This document shows positions 1 to 5,919 of a stretch of 8,656 nucleotides of DNA, one piece after another (position 1 is the stretch's first letter; each line of letters starts with the position of its first letter). The position numbers were made by a program, and so were the translations under genes. The notes under the pieces were generated by a model. It was not told the DNA's origin, did not search any database, and worked only from the letters and a program-made list of their open reading frames with translations. The DNA lies in contig JALQUJ010000003.1 in assembly GCA_023263825.1 (NCBI GenBank), positions 1-8,656 on the forward strand, written 5' to 3'. The DNA comes from Porticoccus sp. (GTDB lineage Bacteria > Pseudomonadota > Gammaproteobacteria > Pseudomonadales > Porticoccaceae).

Positions 1-90
1 TTCAGATGAAGATTTTTTATTAGTCATGGTACGTTGTACAAAGAAAGCAATTAAAGCAATGGCAATAATGATGATTATTGTTTTAAACAT
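1..90 (-). CDS. N-terminus of a small membrane-anchored protein (partial, runs off the left edge)
   Basis: An ATG at 88-90 on the minus strand opens a frame that stays open for 30 codons to the window edge. The translation starts MFKTIIIIIAIALIAFF, a single hydrophobic segment of about 15 residues. It is followed by VQRTMTNKKSSSE, a basic then serine-rich stretch. This looks like a signal anchor with the rest of the protein on the cytoplasmic side (positive-inside rule). An AAAGG Shine-Dalgarno lies about seven bases upstream, which supports the start. The gene follows the ychJ remnant on the same strand but is separated from it by a weak terminator-like hairpin. Small proteins with one N-terminal helix and a short zinc-ribbon tail (PP0621-like) begin similarly, but the diagnostic part lies outside the window, so no family is claimed. 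Confidence 0.6.
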   Translation of the reverse strand, partial: MFKTIIIIIAIALIAFFVQRTMTNKKSSSE

Positions 91-119
91 AACAAACCTT
101 TTAAATTAAATGGATTTAG

Positions 120-142
120 AAAAAAATTCTGAATTTATTCAG
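120..142 (-). terminator. Weak intrinsic terminator-like hairpin after the ychJ remnant
   Basis: On the minus strand, directly after the TAG stop of the ychJ-like frame (143-145), comes CTGAA-TAAA-TTCAG. This is a 5-bp stem with a 4-nt loop at 142-129. Two bases later there is a run of seven T (126-120). Position and T-tract fit a rho-independent terminator, but the stem is short and AT-rich, so termination would be inefficient. Confidence 0.4.
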
Positions 143-532
143 CTATAGATTATTTGATACTTCTCCTCCAACATAAAACCAGCGCCCAGATGCGCGCCGG
201 AAAAAAGAAGTTTCATGCATGATATTTACATCAGGAGAATCAGATTCACGGAAAAAGGCATAAAAGGTAACAGTGGCTTTATCACCGGTTTGGTTTTTTG
301 ATAGCACTTCCAGTTTTACCCACTCAACGGTTTTTTCTGAAAGTGTTTCTGTAGTTAAACCTGTGGATGTTGCTGAAAACCAAGTTGATAATAAATATCC
401 ACCCATGGCATAGGCTGAGTATCGAGAACACATCAATTATTCTGGTGTTTTTGCATGTTGTGCACCACTAAGAAAACGGCCACAGCAAACTTCAAAATTC
501 TTATTATTATTACAAACTCAGGTGTCGCTCAT
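143..532 (-). pseudogene. ychJ: YchJ family (UPF0225) protein, broken by two in-frame stops
   Basis: Read from an ATG at 530-532, one frame of 130 codons resembles the YchJ/UPF0225 family end to end. An N-terminal SEC-C-like zinc segment ends in CCGRFLSGAQHAKTPE, followed by LM-S-RYSAYAMG, YLLSTW, a central WVKLEVL strand, HETSFFRR and a terminal GRWFYVGGEV. The frame contains TGA at codon 5 (518-520) and TAA at codon 32 (437-439). The TGA sits where the family has the first cysteine of CPCG; proline and glycine of that motif are also changed (V and N). The TAA replaces the residue before LM, usually Q in relatives as I recall them, and the next arginine is Cys (LMCSRY). A D in the usual WFYVDG is G, and YAMGG-YLL looks one to three residues short. 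An open frame from TTG at 436 remains (97 codons) but lacks the metal-binding part. The function of YchJ is not well established. Repeated loss of conserved positions favours a true pseudogene over one sequencing error. Confidence 0.75.
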
Positions 533-550
533 GGGGATACTTAATGAGTG

Positions 551-955
551 TTAAGGTTGTGAATCAATAGGAACAGAGCGCGTTGTACCTTCATCATCAA
601 TGGCGACAAATACAAATTCACCCTCAGTTACTTTTGCGGGCTCATTGGTTGATTCAAGGTTTATCCAAACCTCTACATTAATTGTCATAGAGCTACGACC
701 TATTTTAATTAAGTCGCAGTAGCAGCTCACAATGGCACCGACAGGTACTGAGCGAAGAAATGCCATTTCACTAATTGCAACGGTTGTCACTCGACCTTTT
801 GCAATACGCTGAGCAAGAATGGCGCTACCCAGGTCCATTTGGGACAGCATCCAACCACCAAAAATATCACCATTGGCATTAGTATCCTTTGGCATGGCGA
901 TTGTTTGCAGAGTCAGGTCTCCACGTGGCTGTGGTGGTTGGTTAATTGTAGACAT
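551..955 (-). CDS. yciA: Acyl-CoA thioesterase, YciA type (hotdog fold)
   Basis: This 134-residue cytoplasmic protein has the length and sequence pattern of E. coli YciA and Haemophilus HI0827. These hydrolyse a broad range of acyl-CoA thioesters to the free acid and CoA. Residues 12-46 carry the family block: GDLTLQTIAMP, then TNANGDIFGGW, then SQMD. The aspartate of SQMD (about D41) aligns with the catalytic Asp described for HI0827. The hotdog core continues through TVAISEMAFLRSVPVG (about 57-73) and TINVEVW (about 91-97). The ATG at 953-955 is preceded by AAGG about nine bases upstream. The gene follows dctM by 31 bp with no hairpin between them, so the two may share a transcript. Only 18 bp separate its stop from the ychJ remnant. 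The family call is firm; the physiological substrate is not knowable from sequence. Confidence 0.93.
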   Translation of the reverse strand: MSTINQPPQPRGDLTLQTIAMPKDTNANGDIFGGWMLSQMDLGSAILAQRIAKGRVTTVAISEMAFLRSVPVGAIVSCYCDLIKIGRSSMTINVEVWINLESTNEPAKVTEGEFVFVAIDDEGTTRSVPIDSQP

Positions 956-986
956 ATGTCAGCGCCTTGTTAATTAAATAACGTTT

Positions 987-2357
987 TTAGAAAACCACAG
1001 AAGGTAACCAAGTAGCAAGTGCAGGCCAAAAGGCAAGCATTAGCATAAGTAAAACTTGTATGCCGATAAAGGGAACAACACCACGATAAATATCTCCGGT
1101 TTGAACACTATCCGGTGCTACGCCCCGTAAATAGAACAATGCAAAACCAAAAGGAGGAGTTAAGAAGGAAGTTTGCAGGTTGATGGCAATCATAATGCCC
1201 AACCAGACGGGGTCTAGACCCATGGATAACAATACCGGCCCTATAATGGGTACTACCACAAAGGTGATTTCAATAAAGTCGAGAATAAAGCCAAGTAAAA
1301 AGATGACGAACATAACGACTAATGTTGCACCAACAACCCCGCCAGGGATACTTTGAAACAATTCTTCGACCAGTTCTTCACCGCCAAAGCCCCGAAATAC
1401 TAATGAAAATACAGCAGCGCCGATAAGAATAAGAAATACCATTGCGGTAACTTCCGTGGTGGATCGAGAGACATCTCTTAATCGGGCTATAGATAGCTGC
1501 CCACGAGAAATGGCCAGCAAGGTCGCACCGAGGGCACCGACGCCCGCAGCTTCGGTGGGTGTGGCGATACCGCTGAGAATAGAACCAAGAACAGCAATAA
1601 TCAGCACTACGGGTGGTAGTAGGCTTCGCAGCAGTCTAAAGGCGTTGAGCCGATCACTTTCCTCAAGATTGGCAACTGGCGCGACAGATGGTTTCAGTCG
1701 GGAAATAATAATCAAGTAGCCAATATACATAACGACGAGCAATAGGCCTGGGATAATCGCACCGACAAACAGGTCACCAATGGACATGGTCTTCGGTGTG
1801 AATATATCCATGGAAAGCTGGGCTTGCTGGTAAGCACTGGAAAGAATGTCACCTAGCAGTACCAGAGCAATGGAAGGCGGAATAATTTGCCCTAGAGTCC
1901 CTGTAGCACAAATAGACCCAGTGGCGAGGGAGGGAGAGTAACCGCGCTTCAACATGGTGGGCAGTGACATTAAACCCATGGTGACAACGGTTGCACCAAC
2001 TATCCCGGTACTGGCTGCTAGCAGCATCCCAACCACTACCACAGAAATACCTAAACCGCCTTTAAACTTACCAAATAACAATGACATACTGTCAAGTAGG
2101 TCTTCTGCCAGCTTGGATTTTTCCAGCATGACACCCATAAGTACAAACAAAGGCACGGCAATTAAGGTGGTGTTATCGATGGTGCCATACAGTCGATTGG
2201 GCAGTGCATGGAGAAAAGCTATGTCGAAGTGGCCTGTGGCATTACCAATCAGGGCAAACAGTAGCGCGGTACCTGCCAAAGAAAAGGCTACGGGATAGCC
2301 GGCCATTAGCACCAGGCATACCACGACAAACATTAATAGAGGAATATATTCAATCAT
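987..2357 (-). CDS. dctM: TRAP transporter large permease subunit (DctM-like, FcbT3/COG4664 type)
   Basis: A 456-residue, very hydrophobic inner-membrane protein with about twelve predicted helices. It is the ion-coupled translocation subunit of a tripartite ATP-independent periplasmic transporter. Family blocks visible are ASTGIVGATVV (115-125), GTLGQIIPPS (153-162), ATPTEAAGVGA (265-275) and LQTSFLTPPFGFALFYLRG (394-412). The last block and GFILDFIEITFVVVP (356-370) are, from memory, typical of the mannitol/chloroaromatic group (COG4664) rather than of the C4-dicarboxylate DctM group. It is slightly longer than the usual 425-430 residues because of a cytoplasmic loop around 218-245. The start overlaps the dctQ stop by one base (TGATG). 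GAGGGG at 2366-2371 lies eight bases upstream, so translation is probably coupled. The substrate is unknown: the FcbT name reflects 4-chlorobenzoate uptake in one relative, and other relatives carry 2-oxo acids or lactate. Confidence 0.93.
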   Translation of the reverse strand: MIEYIPLLMFVVVCLVLMAGYPVAFSLAGTALLFALIGNATGHFDIAFLHALPNRLYGTIDNTTLIAVPLFVLMGVMLEKSKLAEDLLDSMSLLFGKFKGGLGISVVVVGMLLAASTGIVGATVVTMGLMSLPTMLKRGYSPSLATGSICATGTLGQIIPPSIALVLLGDILSSAYQQAQLSMDIFTPKTMSIGDLFVGAIIPGLLLVVMYIGYLIIISRLKPSVAPVANLEESDRLNAFRLLRSLLPPVVLIIAVLGSILSGIATPTEAAGVGALGATLLAISRGQLSIARLRDVSRSTTEVTAMVFLILIGAAVFSLVFRGFGGEELVEELFQSIPGGVVGATLVVMFVIFLLGFILDFIEITFVVVPIIGPVLLSMGLDPVWLGIMIAINLQTSFLTPPFGFALFYLRGVAPDSVQTGDIYRGVVPFIGIQVLLMLMLAFWPALATWLPSVVF

Positions 2358-2929
2358 CAGACCATCCCCTCTTGTTGCTCGCCAATATGCTCTCCGCCAA
2401 GCCTAAAAAAGAACAGCAGATTTTTGATTATTTCAGCAATACCCTGAAGCAGCATGGTAATGGGCATCACCAAGAGCAAACTTTTTAGAAGGTAAACCCA
2501 GGGTAACCCTTGGGTTTCTTTAGATACCTCTCGTACCTCCCAACTACTCATTACATAATCCCAACTAAAAATTAGGATCAGCAGGCAAACGGGAATCAAA
2601 AACAATAAAGCGCCTAAAGCATCAATAAGTGCTTGGGCTCTTGGGCTAAATTTTTGATAAAGGATATCTACCCGAACATGCCCTCCCCGTTTTAATGTAA
2701 AGGCAGCCCCCATAAGAAACACCAGGGCATGCATGTAGGTGACTGCTTCCTGCAAGGCGATGGAGCCAGTCTCTAGAAAGTAGCGCATGACGACCACCAT
2801 GCAGGTAAGCACCATCATGGCTAGAGTTAACCAAGCGATTATCCGGCCAGTCCATTCAGTGAAAAAATCGATGCCGTGAGCTATTTTTTCAAGGCATTGA
2901 ATAAATGTACGGGGCAGTGAAAAGGTCAT
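2357..2929 (-). CDS. dctQ: TRAP transporter small permease subunit (DctQ-like)
   Basis: This 190-residue membrane protein has four hydrophobic segments at about 28-48, 60-78, 101-122 and 143-166, the standard DctQ topology. The block LQEAVTYMHALVFLMGAAFT followed by LKRGGHVRVDI (59-89) is characteristic of the small TRAP permease family. The subunit associates with the large permease and is needed for transport. Its TGA stop shares one base with the start of the large permease gene. I chose ATG at 2927-2929. An in-frame TTG three codons upstream (2936-2938) is possible, but neither start has a convincing Shine-Dalgarno. No substrate-binding protein gene precedes it, although dctP is commonly the first gene of such operons. 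Upstream lie only a promoter, repeats and the divergent pst operon. Confidence 0.9.
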   Translation of the reverse strand: MTFSLPRTFIQCLEKIAHGIDFFTEWTGRIIAWLTLAMMVLTCMVVVMRYFLETGSIALQEAVTYMHALVFLMGAAFTLKRGGHVRVDILYQKFSPRAQALIDALGALLFLIPVCLLILIFSWDYVMSSWEVREVSKETQGLPWVYLLKSLLLVMPITMLLQGIAEIIKNLLFFFRLGGEHIGEQQEGMV

Positions 2930-2968
2930 CTCGGTCAATATTCTTATTGGCTATGGTTTGGGGTGATT

Positions 2969-2997
2969 ATTATACGTTCAATATTGTTTGGGCCCAA
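2969..2997 (-). promoter_or_regulatory. Putative sigma70 promoter for the dctQ-dctM genes
   Basis: On the minus strand a perfect -10 hexamer TATAAT (2974-2969) lies 17 bp downstream of TTGGGC (2997-2992), which matches three of six -35 bases. Transcription would start near 2962 and give a leader of about 30 bases before the ATG at 2929. The exact -10, the consensus spacing and the position just upstream of dctQ support it; the poor -35 is the weak point. Confidence 0.5.
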
Positions 2998-3015
2998 AAA
3001 GGCTGTTTTAAGTTT

Positions 3016-3092
3016 TTAGTGACTCGGGACATCCCTGTTCCTCGGGTTTAGCTCATAGGCGTAGTCGATGATTAAATTTACTGTTTTGGAGA
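3016..3092. repeat. Intergenic palindromic repeat, unit 1 (degenerate copy)
   Basis: The first 34 bases (3016-3049) recur 77 bp downstream with one mismatch (G3028 against A3105). Homology to unit 2 continues to about 3083 with more differences. The core folds as GGGACA-TCCC-TGTTCC (3026-3041), a 6-bp stem containing one G.U pair. A second, imperfect hairpin CATAGGC-GTA-GTCGATG (3054-3070) corresponds to the perfect one in unit 2. The layout resembles REP-like intergenic palindromes. Its place between divergent promoters argues against a transcription terminator role. Confidence 0.75.
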
Positions 3093-3172
3093 TTAGTGAC
3101 TCGGAACATCCCTGTTCCTCGGGTTTCACCCATCGGCAAAGCCGATGCCCAAATTTGCGGTCCTGCAAATTT
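3093..3172. repeat. Intergenic palindromic repeat, unit 2 (three consecutive hairpins)
   Basis: This unit carries three perfect inverted repeats in a row. They are GGAACA-TCCC-TGTTCC (3103-3118, 6-bp stem), CATCGGC-AAA-GCCGATG (3131-3147, 7-bp stem) and AAATTTGC-GGTCCT-GCAAATTT (3151-3172, 8-bp stem). The first 34 bases match unit 1 with a single change, and that change keeps the first stem paired. The right edge overlaps the first Pho-box heptamer by two bases (3171-3172). The sequence looks like a dispersed REP/BIME-type element, but whether it recurs in the genome cannot be seen here. Confidence 0.75.
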
Positions 3173-3210
3173 GTCATATTACTGTCATTTTTCATTCATA
3201 TAGTTGTCAC
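3171..3210 (+). promoter_or_regulatory. PhoB binding region: two tandem Pho boxes
   Basis: Four heptamers stand at exact 11-bp steps: TTGTCAT (3171-3177), CTGTCAT (3182-3188), CATTCAT (3193-3199) and TTGTCAC (3204-3210). The Pho-box consensus is two CTGTCAT-like heptamers separated by four AT-rich bases. The first pair, with ATTA between, is near perfect. The second pair is weaker: its first heptamer matches five of seven. This arrangement binds PhoB dimers in tandem and would activate the pst operon under phosphate limitation. The location directly upstream of pstS makes the assignment strong. Confidence 0.9.
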
Positions 3211-3220
3211 CATTCAGAAC

Positions 3221-3226
3221 TAGCAT
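3221..3226 (+). promoter_or_regulatory. -10 element of the PhoB-dependent pstS promoter
   Basis: TAGCAT matches four of six bases of TATAAT. It begins ten bases after the last Pho heptamer, the spacing seen in PhoB-activated promoters, where the Pho box takes the place of the -35 element. Transcription would start near 3233 and leave a leader of roughly 38 bases before pstS. CATAAG at 3224-3229 is an alternative hexamer. Confidence 0.6.
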
Positions 3227-3270
3227 AAGTCTCGTTCTTAGATCTTTAATGATAAGCCCCGGAGGCAATA

Positions 3271-4395
3271 GTGAAAACAACTCATAAATTAGCAATTGCT
3301 GGCGCTGCGATGGCGCTGACTATGGCGAGCCCTGCTGTGTTGGCAGCAGCTCGTGATTACGTAAGTGTCGTTGGTTCTTCAACGGTATATCCATTCGCAA
3401 CAGTTGTTGCTGAGCGTTTTGGTAAGTCTACTGGTAATGCTACGCCAAAAGTTGAATCTACTGGTTCTGGCGGTGGCATGAAATTGTTCTGTTCAGGTGT
3501 TGGTACTGAGCATCCCGATGTAACTAATGCTTCTCGCCGTATGAAGTCTTCTGAATTCAAATTGTGCCAGGATAATGGCGTAAAAGACGTGATTGAAGTA
3601 CTGATCGGTTATGACGGTATTGTTGTTGCTAACTCTAAAGCGAAAGCACCAATGAAACTGACTCGCAAGGACTTGTTCCTTGCTTTGGCTTTGCAGGTTC
3701 CAGGCCCAGATGGCAAATTGATCGCCAACCCAAACAAAACCTGGAAAGACGTAAATTCAGCATTGCCTGATACTAAAATTGAAGTGTTGGGGCCACCCCC
3801 TACTTCTGGTACCCGTGATGCATTCTCTGAACTGGCAATGGAAGGTGGTGCAAAGAAATTCGCTGACCTCAAAGCATTACGTAAATCAAAAGATGCAGAC
3901 GAAATCAAAGCATTGATGGCCAAGCATGGTATCCCCGCAAGCGCCTTTAACAAAAAAGGGAAAAAAGTATTCAAAGCGGTAGCTCACGCTATTCGTGAAG
4001 ATGGCCACTATATTGAAGCAGGTGAGAACGACAACCTTATTGTTCAAAAGTTGGAAGCAAACCCTAATGCACTGGGTATCTTTGGCTTCTCATTCTTGGA
4101 TCAAAACAGTGATAAAGTTCAAGGTTCAATCGTAGAAGGCGTAGAACCAGAGTTTGAAACCATTGCTAACAAGTCTTACCCTATCTCCCGCCCGCTGTAC
4201 TTTTATGTTAAAAAGGCGCACATGGGTGTAGTTCCTGGCATCGAAGGCTATCTGGCAGAGTTCAGTAGCGAGAAGGCCTGGGGTGAAGAAGGTTACCTGG
4301 CAGATAAAGGCATGATCCCAATGCCTGCTGAGTTGCGTGCTCAGTTTGCCTCTGCCATTAAGAACAAACAGTCAATGACTGGCGAAGGACTTTAA
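3271..4395 (+). CDS. pstS: Phosphate ABC transporter, periplasmic phosphate-binding protein PstS
   Basis: This is the periplasmic receptor that captures inorganic phosphate and delivers it to PstCA. The 374-residue precursor begins with a basic N-terminus, a hydrophobic core and a probable signal-peptidase I site after VLA (near residue 25), so the mature protein starts around AARDYVSVVGSS. Phosphate-site blocks are VGSSTVYPF (34-42), STGSGGGMKLFCSG (63-76) and PPPTSGTRDAF (175-185). Family blocks GIFGFSF (269-275) and YPISRPL (303-309) follow. A lysine-rich helical stretch at 194-236 adds length compared with E. coli PstS (346 residues). Only two cysteines exist (C74, C99); a disulfide is possible but is inference. 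The start is GTG, chosen because GGAGG (3261-3265) lies five bases upstream and the signal peptide begins there. It is the first gene of the operon, under the tandem Pho box. Confidence 0.97.
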   Translation: MKTTHKLAIAGAAMALTMASPAVLAAARDYVSVVGSSTVYPFATVVAERFGKSTGNATPKVESTGSGGGMKLFCSGVGTEHPDVTNASRRMKSSEFKLCQDNGVKDVIEVLIGYDGIVVANSKAKAPMKLTRKDLFLALALQVPGPDGKLIANPNKTWKDVNSALPDTKIEVLGPPPTSGTRDAFSELAMEGGAKKFADLKALRKSKDADEIKALMAKHGIPASAFNKKGKKVFKAVAHAIREDGHYIEAGENDNLIVQKLEANPNALGIFGFSFLDQNSDKVQGSIVEGVEPEFETIANKSYPISRPLYFYVKKAHMGVVPGIEGYLAEFSSEKAWGEEGYLADKGMIPMPAELRAQFASAIKNKQSMTGEGL

Positions 4396-4439
4396 TAAGT
4401 TCAACTCGTAGCGGTATCCCCCACTTTGCCGTTATAAGT

Positions 4440-4482
4440 TAGGGCCTGACAATCTCAGCAATTGTCGGGCCCTACCCTTTTC
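4440..4482 (+). terminator. Strong intercistronic stem-loop between pstS and pstC
   Basis: TAGGGCCTGACAAT (4440-4453) pairs with ATTGTCGGGCCCTA (4461-4474). The result is a 14-bp stem with one G.U pair and a 7-base loop. CCC and four T follow (4475-4481), so the T-tract is short and displaced. It may act as a partial terminator or as a 3' barrier to exonucleases that stabilises the pstS message. Either would raise PstS over the membrane subunits, as at other binding-protein/permease junctions. The 135-bp gap contains no other gene. Confidence 0.65.
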
Positions 4483-4530
4483 GGGGAAAAATAAATTAGA
4501 AGTAGTGTGAATGGGTCTAGGTAAATAACA

Positions 4531-5919
4531 ATGCAAACTGCCAACTTATTAATCGTATTGCTTATACTCAGTGCCGTTGCCTACTACATGGCAAGGGGCC
4601 GCTCTGTAGCACAGGCACAACCTTTAGGTGGAATTCGACATTTGCATTCCTTGCCATTTTTCTATGGCATGCGGGCAGCCATTTGGTGCGCATTACCCTC
4701 ATTACTTTTACTGGCTGCGTGGTTACTGTTCGATGAGCCAATCATTAGTTCTTTACTTATAGGAGGCTTACCAGAAAACCTTCAGCCGAATTCTGCCGCT
4801 GAACACAACTTATTACTGAATAGCATTGAAAATATTGCGAGCGGTGCACTGAGTGCTGAAACGTCAGCCCCTGCATTGGTTGCCGCTGCAGAGTCTTTGC
4901 GCGATCTGCGTAGTTCAGGTACTAATTTGGTCACAGCGGCTGTGTTATCTCTGTCTGTATTAGGTATGGGTTGGGGATGGGTCAAAGTTTCTCCAATACT
5001 TCGTGCCAGACAGCAGGTAGAGCGTGTATTTCGAGGTATTTTGCTAAGCTGTGCCTGTGTGGCGATTTTTACAACTCTTGGTATTTTGCTCTCAGTCTTA
5101 TTTGAATCTTTCCGGTTTTTCCAGGCAGTACCTGCGACAGAGTTTTTGATTGGTACCGAGTGGAGCCCGCAAATGGCTATCCGTAGCGATCAAGTGGGTT
5201 CATCCGGTAGCTTTGGTGCTATCCCATTGTTTGTGGGTACGCTGCTTATTTCCTTTATTGCCATGGTTGTGGCGGTACCCGTTGGATTAATGTCGGCGAT
5301 ATATTTGGCCGAATATGCCAGTCCCAGGCTGCGAGGCATTGCTAAGCCTACCCTTGAGGTGTTAGCTGGTATTCCTACCGTTGTTTATGGTTTTTTTGCT
5401 GCGCTTACCGTAGCGCCGTTTATTCGGCAGACCGGTGAAGGTTTTGGCTTACAGGTCTCGTCCGAGAGTGCACTGGCTGCTGGGCTCGTTATGGGGGTGA
5501 TGATCATCCCGTTCATCTCTTCGTTGGCTGATGATGTTATTAATGCCGTTCCCCAGAGCTTACGTGATGGTTCTTTAGGTTTGGGAGCAACCCGCTCTGA
5601 AACCATTAAAAAAGTAATATTTCCCGCAGCACTACCAGGGATTGTGGGGGGCGTTTTGTTGGCAGTCTCCCGAGCCATTGGTGAAACTATGATTGTAGTG
5701 ATGGCTGCTGGGTTGGCGGCAAAACTGACAGCTAACCCACTGGATACGGTAACTACAGTGACCGTACAGATTGTTACTCTGCTTGTGGGCGACCAGGAAT
5801 TTGATAGCCCCAAAACCCTTGCGGCCTTTGCATTAGGCTTAATGTTATTTGTTGTTACGCTAGTGCTTAACTTTGTTGCACTGCGTGTCGTGAAGAAATA
5901 TCGAGAACAGTATGACTAA
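4531..5919 (+). CDS. pstC: Phosphate ABC transporter permease PstC (long form)
   Basis: One of the two inner-membrane channel subunits of the high-affinity phosphate importer. The 462-residue protein is well over a hundred residues longer than E. coli PstC (319). The extra part is N-terminal (about 1-200) with helices near 3-20, 47-67, 133-150 and 168-190 and a polar segment at about 70-130. It resembles the DUF3708-type extension seen in long PstC proteins. The ABC permease core spans about 228-455. The EAA loop that contacts PstB is DGSLGLGATRSETIKKVIFPA (346-366), followed by the conserved RAIGETM (381-387). ATG at 4531 is preceded by a weak TAGG nine bases upstream, so initiation may be modest. 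The stop overlaps the pstA start by eight bases, indicating coupled translation. Confidence 0.95.
   Translation: MQTANLLIVLLILSAVAYYMARGRSVAQAQPLGGIRHLHSLPFFYGMRAAIWCALPSLLLLAAWLLFDEPIISSLLIGGLPENLQPNSAAEHNLLLNSIENIASGALSAETSAPALVAAAESLRDLRSSGTNLVTAAVLSLSVLGMGWGWVKVSPILRARQQVERVFRGILLSCACVAIFTTLGILLSVLFESFRFFQAVPATEFLIGTEWSPQMAIRSDQVGSSGSFGAIPLFVGTLLISFIAMVVAVPVGLMSAIYLAEYASPRLRGIAKPTLEVLAGIPTVVYGFFAALTVAPFIRQTGEGFGLQVSSESALAAGLVMGVMIIPFISSLADDVINAVPQSLRDGSLGLGATRSETIKKVIFPAALPGIVGGVLLAVSRAIGETMIVVMAAGLAAKLTANPLDTVTTVTVQIVTLLVGDQEFDSPKTLAAFALGLMLFVVTLVLNFVALRVVKKYREQYD

Noticed and set aside
518..520. TGA at a normally cysteine position in the ychJ-like gene, which could suggest selenocysteine
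   Set aside because: A second stop (TAA, 437-439) lies in the same frame, neighbouring motif residues are also lost, and no SECIS-like hairpin is evident just downstream.
1456..2298. Open frames on the plus strand opposite dctM
   Set aside because: They lie antisense to a clear membrane protein gene, have no family resemblance or ribosome sites, and read as low-complexity Ser/Thr/Pro-rich shadows.
3016..3126. Two near-identical 34-base repeats that could suggest a small CRISPR
   Set aside because: Only two units, internally palindromic, with the intervening sequence itself homologous to what follows unit 2, so there are no unique spacers; no cas genes.
4511..4528. Five-codon frame ATG GGT CTA GGT AAA TAA just before pstC, as a leader peptide
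   Set aside because: No convincing ribosome site and no regulatory codon pattern; likely chance.
5385..5813. 142-codon open frame on the minus strand opposite pstC
   Set aside because: Antisense shadow of a strongly conserved gene, with no recognisable domain.
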